From: DATAEU01 sp046735355
Lineage (GTDB): Bacteria > Actinomycetota > UBA4738 > HRBIN12
NCBI GenBank assembly: GCA_046735355.1
Contig: JBKPTC010000009.1
Span: 1 to 22,510, forward strand
Length of the DNA stretch: 22,510 nt
Reading direction: 5' to 3'
Shown here: piece after piece, positions 1-7,157 of the stretch
How positions within the stretch are numbered: position 1 is the stretch's first letter
Layout: every line of letters begins with the position of its first letter
Program-made: the position numbers and the translations under genes
The notes under the pieces: generated by a model
Told to the model about the DNA's origin: nothing
Databases searched by the model: none
What the model saw: the letters and a program-made list of their open reading frames with translations, nothing else

Positions 1-255
1 CGGCCGACGCTGACCGAGAACGGCTACGTCGGCGTCGCGCTCAGTACCGTGGCGCGCGTCTGCGGCGTCGGGCACGGAGGACAGGTCGTCGTGTCCGGCG
101 CGACCAAGAACGCGCTCGGGTCGTCGACGCCCGAGGGCGTCAGGCTCAGGAGCCTCGGCCGGCGCCGGTTGTCCGGGCTCAGCGAGCCGGTTCCGCTGTT
201 CCAGGTCGTCGCCGAGGGCCTTCGCGCCTCGTTCCCGCCGCTGCGCGAGCGCTGA
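1..255 (+). CDS. Class III adenylate/guanylate cyclase domain protein, C-terminal fragment
   Basis: The frame is open from base 1 to a TGA at 253-255, so only the last 84 residues are present. They match the end of a class III nucleotide cyclase catalytic domain: YVGVALSTVARVCGVGHGG corresponds to the family's 'YVGxxVNxAARIxxxAxxG' segment, followed by QVVVSGATKNAL, then GVRLRSLGRRRLSGLSEPVPLFQVV, and a terminal FPPLR. The family makes cAMP or cGMP from ATP or GTP, usually fused to sensor, ATPase or tetratricopeptide modules, which here would lie outside the window. The Asn of the usual NxxAR transition-state motif is Ser (LSTVAR) while the Arg is kept. Many actinobacterial cyclase-like domains vary at this site, so activity is uncertain. 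The protein ends right after the cyclase domain. Confidence 0.85.
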   Translation, partial: RPTLTENGYVGVALSTVARVCGVGHGGQVVVSGATKNALGSSTPEGVRLRSLGRRRLSGLSEPVPLFQVVAEGLRASFPPLRER

Positions 256-433
256 GAACGGGCCGAGGCCGACGATCGGCCGCCCGCGCGGCCGAGCCGC
301 GAGGCCGGCGCGCGCCGTAGTCCACGAGACGGATGGTCGCGGCCGCCCGGGGGTGCCGCCGAAGGTCCGGCCGAGAGGCGAAACGGTCTTCGGATCGATG
401 CGCCGGCCGTCGGCGCGCGCCGATGCAACACAG

Positions 434-646
434 GTGGGGGAAGACCGCTTCGTCGTCCTCGCCGGCGACGTTCTCGATCTCGCCAACGACCCCGACCTCC
501 AGGTGATAGACCGCCTGGAGGTCGTGCTGCTGCTTCGGACCACGCCGGAGCGCTCGAGCGAGCTGTCGTCGCGCCCGGGCGTCGTCGTCAGCGTCTACGC
601 GACCGAGGAGCTCGCCCGGATCGCGTTCGACCTGTTCCGCTCGTAG
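434..646 (+). CDS. Small conserved protein of unknown function, copy A
   Basis: A 70-residue protein of no recognised family. It aligns along its whole length, with one single-residue gap, to the protein encoded at 19136-19345. Shared positions include RFVV-x-AG at the N-terminus, V-I-(D/E)-R, LL-xx-TP, LS, VSV(Y/F), A-xx-AF and an aromatic four from the end. The frame is open further upstream (GTG 353, ATG 398), but the GTG at 434 gives MGEDRFVV, matching the MNGKRFVV start of the other copy, so I chose it. No good Shine-Dalgarno or -10 box precedes any of the three starts. The alternation of hydrophobic strands and helices, with TPERSSEL then GVVVSV, suggests a small beta-alpha-beta-beta-alpha-beta fold like the I9/propeptide fold; this is a guess from the pattern. 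It follows the cyclase fragment by about 180 nt. Confidence 0.6.
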   Translation: MGEDRFVVLAGDVLDLANDPDLQVIDRLEVVLLLRTTPERSSELSSRPGVVVSVYATEELARIAFDLFRS

Positions 647-705
647 CTCCACCGACCCGAGGCACTCCTCCTTCGTCTCGGAACGGCGTTCGGCACGTCC
701 TGCCG

Positions 706-726
706 GTCCGGCTCACTCGGCCGGAC
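706..726. terminator. Hairpin between convergent genes
   Basis: A perfect 7-bp inverted repeat, GTCCGGC and GCCGGAC with a 7-nt loop, lies in the gap between the small protein ending at 646 and the convergent PhoX-like gene ending at 743. There is no T-tract on either side. It could act as a weak bidirectional terminator or mRNA 3'-end structure, but GC-rich DNA gives such stems by chance. Confidence 0.3.
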
Positions 727-742
727 GTCGTCGGCGTTCGGT

Positions 743-2119
743 TCACGTTCCGGGCACGGTGAGCAGGATCAGCTGTCCGCCCTCGCCTCTCGCGCTGTCG
801 GGCACGAGCGACCGGCCCGGCACGTGCATGTGGGTGTAGTGCGCCTGCACGTCGAGCAGCCAGGTCCCCGCCCCGAACGCGTCCTCGGCGCTGACGATCC
901 CGCTCGTCTCCCACGCGCCGGGCCCGTGATCCTCGACGATCCCCTCCGTCGGATCGGCGCGCGCGACCGGCGTCAGCGTGCCGCTCGCGAGGTCGTAGGC
1001 CAGCACACGGTTGTAGCCCGAGTGCTTCCAGTTGCGGTCTTCCTGGATCATCAGCGTCGAGGACGAGGCCCCGAGGTTGTCCGGGCTGACGATGTCGTCC
1101 CCGGTGCGCGAGTCGAGCAGGATCGACAGCGTCGCGTGGGTCGGACGATCGGGATCCACCTGCAGTCGATAGATCCGACCGTGCGGCGCGTAGGCGTGTG
1201 CCCGGCCGGTCTCCGAGAAGTACATCCGTCCGGCGTGCGTCGGGTCCTCGATCTGGTCCTCGACCCGGTCGAAGTCCCACGCGCCGAGCGCCTGGACGCG
1301 GTTCTCGAGGACGTGAGGTCGGAGCTCCTGCGCATGTCGGACGACGACGAAGTGGCCGCGGACGGTGTCGCCCGGCCGGATGTCGTTCGACGAGGGATCC
1401 CCGTCGGGAACGGAGTGGTTCGGCACCCACACGCGGAGCGCCCCGCCGTTGCCGGAGAACGCCTTCCCGAATGACCGCGCGACGTACGCGAAGTACTGCG
1501 AGTCCTCCCTGAAGCCGTCCTCGGACAGCCCGACGAACGCCTTCGCGACGTCCTTCACCGGCACGACGTTCTCGTGACCGAAGTGGCCGAACCACGGCAT
1601 GGTCCGAACCCGCCCCGTCGTCGCCTTGATCCCGAACGCGACACCCAGCCTCGACGAGTGCTTCGACTCCTCCCCGGCCGTGTACCAGGGCCCCGAGCCG
1701 ATCATCGTCAGCGTCGCCGAGCAGAACCACTCGAAGCCCTCGGTGCCGTCGATGACGTACTCGGCCGCCGTCACGCCGCCGCCGGCGTCCACCGTCAGGT
1801 GCGACACGCGTGCGCCGGAGGGGTCGAACGCCGCGTTCAGCTCGTGGTTCATGTAGACCTCGAACGCGCCCGGTGCGGAGGCGTACCAGCCGAGGCCGTC
1901 CGGAACGCCGGACATCTGATACGCACGCCGGCCGGTGCCGATCGTATCGCCGGTCGTCAGGATCGGCTGCACCGCGACGCCGGGCTGCAGCGCGACGAGG
2001 AGCGCGCGGTGAGCGGTGACGAACCCGCCGCCGCCGGCGGTCGCCGTTCCGGCAGGTGTCAGCGCCCACGCGAGCGCGATCACGAACGTCGCGGACGTCA
2101 CGAACCTGCGTCCACGCAT
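743..2119 (-). CDS. Secreted PhoX-family (DUF839) protein
   Basis: A 458-residue secreted protein. Residues 1-28 form a signal peptide (basic MRGRR, hydrophobic core, TATA before a Gly run). The body has the PhoX/DUF839 layout: GDTIGTGRRAYQMSGVPDGLG, an EVYMNHEL segment, EGFEWFCSATLT, FSETGRAHAYAPHGRIYRLQ, SPDNLGASSSTLMIQED, and a C-terminal ETSGIVSAEDAFGAGTWLLDVQAH. Characterised PhoX enzymes are calcium/iron-dependent alkaline phosphatases with a beta-propeller fold, but many DUF839 members are untested, so phosphatase activity is inferred. The ATG at 2119 follows a strong GAGGAGG ribosome site. Upstream on this strand are TCGACA (2190-2185) and TAGCGT (2167-2162) with 17-nt spacing, a good -35/-10 pair. 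It is divergent from the SpoIID gene, with 118 nt between. Confidence 0.8.
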   Translation of the reverse strand: MRGRRFVTSATFVIALAWALTPAGTATAGGGGFVTAHRALLVALQPGVAVQPILTTGDTIGTGRRAYQMSGVPDGLGWYASAPGAFEVYMNHELNAAFDPSGARVSHLTVDAGGGVTAAEYVIDGTEGFEWFCSATLTMIGSGPWYTAGEESKHSSRLGVAFGIKATTGRVRTMPWFGHFGHENVVPVKDVAKAFVGLSEDGFREDSQYFAYVARSFGKAFSGNGGALRVWVPNHSVPDGDPSSNDIRPGDTVRGHFVVVRHAQELRPHVLENRVQALGAWDFDRVEDQIEDPTHAGRMYFSETGRAHAYAPHGRIYRLQVDPDRPTHATLSILLDSRTGDDIVSPDNLGASSSTLMIQEDRNWKHSGYNRVLAYDLASGTLTPVARADPTEGIVEDHGPGAWETSGIVSAEDAFGAGTWLLDVQAHYTHMHVPGRSLVPDSARGEGGQLILLTVPGT

Positions 2120-2161
2120 CGAGTCCCCTCCTCTCGTGCGACTGGTTCCGCGAGCTCTCGG

Positions 2162-2190
2162 ACGCTAGCCCGGGGACGACGATGTGTCGA
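2162..2190 (-). promoter_or_regulatory. Promoter for the PhoX-like gene
   Basis: On the minus strand, TCGACA at 2190-2185 and TAGCGT at 2167-2162 are separated by exactly 17 nt. This resembles a housekeeping-sigma promoter and would give a leader of roughly 35 nt carrying the GAGGAGG site before the ATG at 2119. It contrasts with the leaderless arrangement at most other genes here. Confidence 0.5.
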
Positions 2191-2225
2191 ACCGGTGTCG
2201 CGGCCGGGTTCGGGGGCCCGAGTGC

Positions 2226-2231
2226 TAGCGT
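2226..2231 (+). promoter_or_regulatory. -10 box, leaderless start of the SpoIID/LytB gene
   Basis: TAGCGT preceded by TGC (extended -10) lies 6 nt before the ATG at 2238. No Shine-Dalgarno is present. Transcription should begin at or next to the start codon. Confidence 0.55.
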
Positions 2232-2237
2232 CGAGCG

Positions 2238-3518
2238 ATGCGGTTCCCCCGGGTCGCCGCCGTGGTCGCGCTCGTTCTCGTCGCATCCACGGGGTGCACC
2301 TCGTCGGGCGACACCGACCCGGCGACGCGCGCGGCGGGATCGCCGGGCGCGACGCAGTCGAGCGGGTCGCCGTCGCCGCGCGCGTCAACGACGATCCGCG
2401 TGATCGCCCCGCACCGCGGCGGATCGCTCCTGGTGCGAGGCTCGTATCCGCACATCGACTCGAGCTGCAAGCGGTTCCATCAGCCGCACCTGCAGGCGCG
2501 GTATCCCGGCCTGCTCACGATCAAGCGCGCGAGCGACGGCACGCTGTCGCTGACCGTGACGCTGCCGTTCGAGCAGTACCTCGAGGGCATCGCCGAGATG
2601 CCGCCGTCGTGGCCGATGGCGGCGCTGCAGGCGCAGGTCGTCGCGGCCCGGAGCTACGCGCTCGCGAGCACGAGCTGGAGGGGCCAGGAGGGGGAGCGGC
2701 TCGACACGCCGATCTGCGCTACGTCGTCGTGCCAGGTCTACGGCGGGCTGCCGGTCGGCGCCGTCGGCGACGTCCGACGCTGGTGGCGCGCGGTGCGGAG
2801 CACCCGGGGGCAGGTCCTGCTGTTCGACGGACGGCCGGCCGACACCGTGTACTTCTCGACCTCGAACGGGCACACGTACGGCAACGAGGACGTGTTCGGC
2901 AGCGCGCCGCTGCCGTACCTGCGTCCGGTCCTCGAGCGCGACGACGGCGCCTCGAGTGTCTCGCGCTGGAGCGTGACGATCCCGTACGACGACCTCGCGA
3001 CGTTCCTCGCCGCGGCGGGCGACTGGCCCGCGGGTGTGCCGATCGCCCGAGTGCTCGCGCGGAACGGCTCGCTGTCCGTCGCCGGCGGAGGCCGGTCGCG
3101 CTCGATCTCGGTCGGGGAGTTCCGCGACGCGATCAACGCGCAGGCGCCGTGCCGACAGCCCGGCCGTTATCCGGGGTCGCTTCCGTCCACGATCCCGTCG
3201 ATCTGGCTGTCCGTGTCCTCCGGTCGCGGCGGCGTGACGGTCACCGGCCGCGGCTGGGGACACGGCGTCGGGATGGTGCAGTGGGGTGCGTACGGCAAGG
3301 CGAAGCTCGGCTGGGGCGCGGACCGGATCCTTGCGTACTACTACGGCGGCCTGCAGCCGCAGCCGTATCCCGAGCCCGGTCTGATCCACGTGCAGGTCGC
3401 CGACGGGCTCTCCAGGCTGAAGCTCATCCCGTCCAAGCCGGGCGCGAAGGTCAACGGCCGGCGCGTCGGGACGGGCCCGATCGTGATCGGCCAGGGCGAG
3501 CTGCTCGGCGGCGCGTGA
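2238..3518 (+). CDS. SpoIID/LytB-domain lipoprotein
   Basis: A 426-residue exported protein. Residues 1-20 look like a lipoprotein signal (hydrophobic VVALVLVAS then TGC), with Cys20 the likely lipidation site; the residues before Cys are not a perfect lipobox. A Ser/Gly/Pro/Thr-rich linker follows to about residue 52. The SpoIID core includes FEQYLEGIAEMPPSWP (about 111-126, Glu120 aligning with the catalytic Glu of SpoIID), LQAQVVAARSYALAS, a TVYFSTSNGHT segment, and a C-terminal GRGWGHGVGMVQWGAYG with LAYYYGG. In Bacillus, SpoIID is a lytic transglycosylase acting on denuded peptidoglycan. In non-sporulating actinobacteria such proteins are presumed cell-wall enzymes or amidase enhancers. 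The start is supported by the -10 box 6 nt upstream. Its last 68 nt overlap the NylB-like gene on the other strand. Confidence 0.87.
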   Translation: MRFPRVAAVVALVLVASTGCTSSGDTDPATRAAGSPGATQSSGSPSPRASTTIRVIAPHRGGSLLVRGSYPHIDSSCKRFHQPHLQARYPGLLTIKRASDGTLSLTVTLPFEQYLEGIAEMPPSWPMAALQAQVVAARSYALASTSWRGQEGERLDTPICATSSCQVYGGLPVGAVGDVRRWWRAVRSTRGQVLLFDGRPADTVYFSTSNGHTYGNEDVFGSAPLPYLRPVLERDDGASSVSRWSVTIPYDDLATFLAAAGDWPAGVPIARVLARNGSLSVAGGGRSRSISVGEFRDAINAQAPCRQPGRYPGSLPSTIPSIWLSVSSGRGGVTVTGRGWGHGVGMVQWGAYGKAKLGWGADRILAYYYGGLQPQPYPEPGLIHVQVADGLSRLKLIPSKPGAKVNGRRVGTGPIVIGQGELLGGA

Positions 3519-4752
3519 CGGGCTCGGCGTCCGCGAGCTGTCGCGCGAGGTCCCGGCACGCGGTCATCGTCGGCATCGCGTGGTCGAGCGTGTACGCCTC
3601 CGGCCAGGTCGAGAACTTCGCGATCACCACGTCGGTCGGGCCGTCGACGAACACGAGCTGCCCGTTGATCCCGACGCCGTAGTAGTTCGGCCGCGTGGCG
3701 CTCGCGACCCACCACTGATCGCGGTAGTAGCCGCCCGGAAGCTCGCGCGCGGACTCCTCATCCGCCAGCAACGCGGACTCGCTGTCGGGATCGGGCGTGA
3801 GGACGTCGCGGATCCAGGCCTCGGGGACGATCCGATCGCGCCCGCGGCGGCCGCCGCGCGCCATCAGCAGCCCGAACCGAGCGAGGTCCCGAAGCGTGCA
3901 GCACATGCCGCCGTCGGCCATCGCGTTGCCGTGCGCGTCGACGGTGATCTCGGCGTCGAACTCGGCGCCCATCGGCCGCCAGAGCTCGCGCTCGATCAGC
4001 TCGGGCAGGCGCGCGCCGCCGGCGCGCTCGGCCACCCAGCCGAGGACGTCCGTCAGCACCGAGCGGTACTCGAACGGACCGCCGTGCTCGCGAGCGTTCG
4101 ACAACGTCGCGAAGTACGAGGTGGCGTCCGCCGGAAGGTCGTGACGCGTCCGCGGCCGCCACAGATAGACCTGTTCGTACACCCGAACGTCCGCGTCGAG
4201 GTTCTCGTAGTCCTCGTCGAACCGCGTTCCCGCGCGCATGTCGAGCAGGTGGCGCACCGTGCAGCCGTCGAACGAGGTTCCGGCCAGCTCCGGGACGTGG
4301 TCCGTCACGAGGTCCGACGGTGCCAACGCGCCCCGGCCGGCGAGGATCCCGACCACGGTCGAGGTGACCGACTTCGACACGGACATCAGCAGGTGCGTGG
4401 TGTCCGGCGTCATCCCGTTGGAGTACCGCTCGAACACGATCCGACCGCGATGCAGCACGATGAACGCGTCGGTGTACGTCTGATCGAGCAGGGTGTCGAG
4501 GCGCACACGCCGGCGCTCGGCCCGAACCGTCATCCCCGACAGGTCGCGTTCGTCGCGCGGGAGCCGCCACACCGGTCCGTCGCCGCGCCCGATCCGCACG
4601 GTGGGGATCAGGTCGCGGACGTGCTGGAAGCCCCAGCGGTTGAACGGCGGATCCTGCCAGTTATCGAGCGTGACCAGCCGGTCCGGCGGAAACGGCGGGG
4701 TCCCGCGCATGAGGCCGAGCTCGGCCGCGGTGGCGGAACGTCGGGTCGGCAC
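3451..4752 (-). CDS. NylB-like serine hydrolase (6-aminohexanoate-dimer hydrolase / class C beta-lactamase fold)
   Basis: A 433-residue cytoplasmic enzyme of the beta-lactamase/penicillin-recognising superfamily. It resembles NylB end to end: DNWQDPPFNRWGFQHV near residue 30, QTYTDAFIVL, HLLMSVSKS with nucleophile Ser124 and Lys127, FEYRSVLTDVLGWVAER with the catalytic-type Tyr229, ADGGMCCTLRDLARFG, and YRDQWWVA near the C-terminus. NylB cleaves linear amide dimers from nylon manufacture; most relatives are esterases or amidases of unknown natural substrate, so 'NylB-like' is as far as I would go. No signal peptide is seen. The GTG at 4752 is supported by TAGGCT 6 nt upstream; an ATG at 4710 is the alternative. 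The Arg-rich last ~25 residues lie partly over the 3' end of the SpoIID gene and may be a recent extension. Confidence 0.85.
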   Translation of the reverse strand: MPTRRSATAAELGLMRGTPPFPPDRLVTLDNWQDPPFNRWGFQHVRDLIPTVRIGRGDGPVWRLPRDERDLSGMTVRAERRRVRLDTLLDQTYTDAFIVLHRGRIVFERYSNGMTPDTTHLLMSVSKSVTSTVVGILAGRGALAPSDLVTDHVPELAGTSFDGCTVRHLLDMRAGTRFDEDYENLDADVRVYEQVYLWRPRTRHDLPADATSYFATLSNAREHGGPFEYRSVLTDVLGWVAERAGGARLPELIERELWRPMGAEFDAEITVDAHGNAMADGGMCCTLRDLARFGLLMARGGRRGRDRIVPEAWIRDVLTPDPDSESALLADEESARELPGGYYRDQWWVASATRPNYYGVGINGQLVFVDGPTDVVIAKFSTWPEAYTLDHAMPTMTACRDLARQLADAEPVTRRRAARPGRSRSGPSRRAGR

Positions 4753-4758
4753 GGCCGC

Positions 4759-4764
4759 AGCCTA
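4759..4764 (-). promoter_or_regulatory. -10 box, leaderless start of the NylB-like gene
   Basis: TAGGCT read on the minus strand (4764 to 4759) ends 6 nt before the GTG at 4752. It supports the GTG over the internal ATG at 4710. It sits in a 44-nt divergent gap shared with the FmdB-like gene. Confidence 0.5.
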
Positions 4765-4783
4765 GCGCGTCGTCGGTCGCGAG

Positions 4784-4789
4784 TATCCT
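4784..4789 (+). promoter_or_regulatory. -10 box, leaderless start of the FmdB-like gene
   Basis: TATCCT ends 7 nt before the ATG at 4797, with no Shine-Dalgarno in between. This is the classic actinobacterial leaderless spacing. Confidence 0.6.
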
Positions 4790-4796
4790 TGCCGCG

Positions 4797-5006
4797 ATGG
4801 CGAGCTACGAGTACGTGTGTCTCGCGTGCGAGCGACGCTTCGAGGAGCGGCGTCCGATGGCCTCGGACGTCGCCACCGCGGTGGCGTGTCCCTCGTGCGG
4901 ATCGGATCGGATCCGCCGCAGATTCTCGTTCCTCACCACGCGGCCGGCGGCCGACGCCGGATCGCCGGGCGGATGCGGGTGCGGCGGGGCGTGCGGCTGC
5001 GGCTGA
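4797..5006 (+). CDS. FmdB-type zinc-ribbon protein
   Basis: A 69-residue protein starting MASYEYVCLACERRFE, the signature opening of the FmdB putative regulatory family (usually M-P-x-Y-E-Y-x-C-xx-C). Zinc ligands are Cys8, Cys11, Cys31 and Cys34 (CPSCGS). After RRFSF comes a low-complexity tail ending in alternating Gly and Cys (GGCGCGGACGCG), common in this family and possibly a second metal site. The function is unproven; the family is named from a protein beside the formamidase/amidase genes of Methylophilus and is proposed to be regulatory. It is divergent from the NylB-like amidase-type hydrolase with 44 nt between their starts, which recalls that pairing but may be coincidence. The ATG is fixed by the -10 box 7 nt upstream. 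Confidence 0.85.
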   Translation: MASYEYVCLACERRFEERRPMASDVATAVACPSCGSDRIRRRFSFLTTRPAADAGSPGGCGCGGACGCG

Positions 5007-5041
5007 GCGTCCGCCGACCGGTCCGCTCCCGACCCGCTCAG
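5003..5041. terminator. Stop-codon hairpin between convergent genes
   Basis: CTGAGCG (5003-5009) and CGCTCAG (5035-5041) form a perfect 7-bp inverted repeat with a 25-nt loop. The left arm holds the TGA stop of the FmdB-like gene and the right arm holds the TGA stop of the minus-strand gene. No T-tract is present. It is possibly a bidirectional terminator. Confidence 0.35.
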
Positions 5042-5307
5042 GCGCCCTCGCCGCCCTCCTTGCTCATCCGCCGGACGAGCGCGTCGAGATCCGGTTCGAC
5101 CGTGTGCGTCTCGAACTCCTCCGCCGACAGCGTCGCCGGGCCGAACTCCATCGCGCGGAGGACCTCCGCGTGCCCCTTGTCCGTGAGGAAGCGAGCCACG
5201 AGGGCGCCGTCCTCGGTGACGAACTCGGCCACGTAGTGGCCCGGAACGGGCGCGCGGTCGTCGTCCTGCACGAACGTCGGTTCGGCCTCGATCCGGTACG
5301 TCGCCAT
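5038..5307 (-). CDS. Hypothetical 89-aa protein
   Basis: I do not recognise a family. The protein begins MATYRIEAEPTFVQDDD and has a plausible compact fold: a beta-rich first half (GHYVAEFVTEDGALVARFLT), then KGHAEVLRAMEF and an acidic helical C-terminus (SAEEFETHTVEPDLDALVRRMSKEG). It has no signal peptide or cysteines and is net acidic, so it is probably cytoplasmic. The ATG at 5307 has a GGGAG ribosome site 6 nt upstream. Codon use fits the neighbours, supporting a real gene. It is divergent from the ABC exporter (77 nt between starts) and convergent with the FmdB-like gene. The context gives no functional clue beyond that. Confidence 0.65.
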   Translation of the reverse strand: MATYRIEAEPTFVQDDDRAPVPGHYVAEFVTEDGALVARFLTDKGHAEVLRAMEFGPATLSAEEFETHTVEPDLDALVRRMSKEGGEGA

Positions 5308-5384
5308 CGCATGCTCCCGTCGGTCGGACGTGCGCCGGAGCCTGCGGCGCCGGCCGGGTGGACACCGCTTGCGAAGATACCGGC

Positions 5385-7157
5385 ATGGCCGAACTCCTCG
5401 CCGAGGAACCGTCGCGCGGTCTGTTCGGCCGCGGCATGCGGTTGGTGGTGTCCCACATCCGGGCGCACCCGAGACCGTTCTTCATCTCGGTGGCGGGCGC
5501 GTTCGTCTTCGCGGTCGGCTCGATCTCGGTGACGGTCGCGCTCGGCCGCGTCACCGACGAGGTGATCCGGCCGGCGTTCCGGGGCGGCGTTCCGGCGTCC
5601 CGCGTCTGGCTCGCCGCCGGCGTGATCATCGCGCTCGCGGCGGTGCGCGCGGCCGGCATCGGCATCCGCCGGTACTTCAGCGGCGTGTTCGGATCGGCGG
5701 TCGGGGCGTCGCTGCGAGACCGCGTCTCGGACCGGTACCGCGACCTCGCGCTGGCGTACCACCGCGCCACGCCGACCGGCGAGCTCCTCGCGCACATGGA
5801 GGCGGACGTCGAGGCCTCGATCGACGTCCTCTATCCGGTGCCGTTCGCGGTCGGCGTCGTCTTCCTCGTCGCGTTCGCGCTGGTCGTGCTTGGCGTCGCG
5901 GACCCGTACCTGTTCTTCCTCGGGCTGCTCGTGTTTCCGGCGCTGGCGTTGATGAACCGCTCGTTCGCGCGCCGAATGCAGCAGCCGGCCCAGCGCGCGC
6001 AGGAGCGGATCGGCGAGGTCTCCGCCGTCGCGCACGAGTCGATCGACGGCGCGCTGGTCGTCAAGACGCTCGGCCGCGAGGACGCGGAGACCGAGCGGCT
6101 GCGCGAGCGCGCGGAGGCCCTCCGGACGGAGCGCGTCCGCGCCGGACAGATCCGCGCGGGATTCGAGCCGGCGCTCGAGACGTTGCCCTCGCTCACGGCG
6201 GTGGCGCTCGTCGCCGTCGGCGCGTGGCGCGTGTCGACCGGCGCGATCACGCTCGGAACGCTGGTCATGGTGGTCACGCTGTTCGACCTGCTGTCGTGGC
6301 CCATGCGGTTCGTCGGGTGGATCCTGTCCGAGCTGCCGCGCGCCGTCGTCGGCCACGGGCGGATCGCCGGCGTGCTCGAGCAGCCGATCACGCTCGAGCG
6401 GGCGCGCGAGCCGGTGGGGCTGCCCGACGGCCCACTGGCGGTTCGGGCCGCCGCGGTGGTGTACGCCTTCGAGGGCATCCGCGTCCTGGACGAGGTCAGC
6501 TTCGAGGTCCACCCCAACGAGTCCGTCGCCGTCGTGGGCCAGACAGGCGTCGGCAAGTCGACGCTCGCGCAGCTGCTCGTCCGCCTCGACGATCCGACGT
6601 CGGGCGAGATCCTGCTCGGCGGCGCGAACCTCAGGCATCTCGACGCGGAGTCGCTGCGCCGCTCGGCGGCGATCGTGTTCCAGGAGAGCTTCCTGTTCGC
6701 GCGCTCGGTGACCGAGAACATCGCGCTCGATTCCGGCGCCGACGTCGAGGAGGTCCGCCGCGCCGCGCGCATCGCCCGCGCCGACGGCTTCGTCGACGCG
6801 CTTCCGAACGGGTTCGACACCGTGGTCGGCGAGCGCGGATACACGCTGTCGGGCGGAGAGCGTCAGCGCGTGGCGCTCGCGCGCGCGTTGGTGCGGCGCC
6901 CGCGCCTGCTGATCCTGGACGATGCGACGAGCGCCGTCGATCCGACGATCGAGGCGGAGATCCTCGGGCGCCTCCGCGACGAGCTCGACACGACGCTCGT
7001 GGTGGTCGCCTACCGCCTGTCCACGATCCGGCTCGCCGACCGCGTGCTCTATCTCGAGGGCGGTCGCATCGTCGCGACCGGGTCGCACGACGAGCTCCTC
7101 GCCTCGGAGCCCGGTTACGCGGCGATGGCGCGCGCGTACGAGCGGAGCGTGCGGTGA
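5385..7157 (+). CDS. Heterodimeric ABC exporter, subunit 1 (degenerate ATPase half)
   Basis: A 590-residue half-transporter with a six-helix ABC exporter membrane domain (about residues 20-310) followed by a nucleotide-binding domain. Visible motifs: Walker A GQTGVGKST with Lys391, Q-loop FQESFLF, intact signature LSGGE at 488-492, and Walker B LLILDDATSAVD. The residue after Walker B is Asp513 instead of the catalytic Glu, and the switch His is Tyr543 (VAYRLST). These are the usual marks of the non-hydrolysing partner in heterodimeric exporters such as BmrC/D or TM287/288. The next gene overlaps by GTGA, so the two are translationally coupled. I chose the ATG at 5385; a GTG at 5358 in the same frame would add nine residues. 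The substrate cannot be read from sequence; drugs, lipids or peptides are typical. Confidence 0.9.
   Translation: MAELLAEEPSRGLFGRGMRLVVSHIRAHPRPFFISVAGAFVFAVGSISVTVALGRVTDEVIRPAFRGGVPASRVWLAAGVIIALAAVRAAGIGIRRYFSGVFGSAVGASLRDRVSDRYRDLALAYHRATPTGELLAHMEADVEASIDVLYPVPFAVGVVFLVAFALVVLGVADPYLFFLGLLVFPALALMNRSFARRMQQPAQRAQERIGEVSAVAHESIDGALVVKTLGREDAETERLRERAEALRTERVRAGQIRAGFEPALETLPSLTAVALVAVGAWRVSTGAITLGTLVMVVTLFDLLSWPMRFVGWILSELPRAVVGHGRIAGVLEQPITLERAREPVGLPDGPLAVRAAAVVYAFEGIRVLDEVSFEVHPNESVAVVGQTGVGKSTLAQLLVRLDDPTSGEILLGGANLRHLDAESLRRSAAIVFQESFLFARSVTENIALDSGADVEEVRRAARIARADGFVDALPNGFDTVVGERGYTLSGGERQRVALARALVRRPRLLILDDATSAVDPTIEAEILGRLRDELDTTLVVVAYRLSTIRLADRVLYLEGGRIVATGSHDELLASEPGYAAMARAYERSVR

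Noticed and set aside
353..433. N-terminal extension of small protein copy A from GTG 353 or ATG 398
   Set aside because: The extension is Arg/Pro-rich and absent from the homolog, which starts at the position matching GTG 434.
1574..3682. Long plus-strand frame across the PhoX-like and SpoIID/LytB genes
   Set aside because: It has Arg-rich composition without motifs and conflicts with two well-supported genes in other frames.
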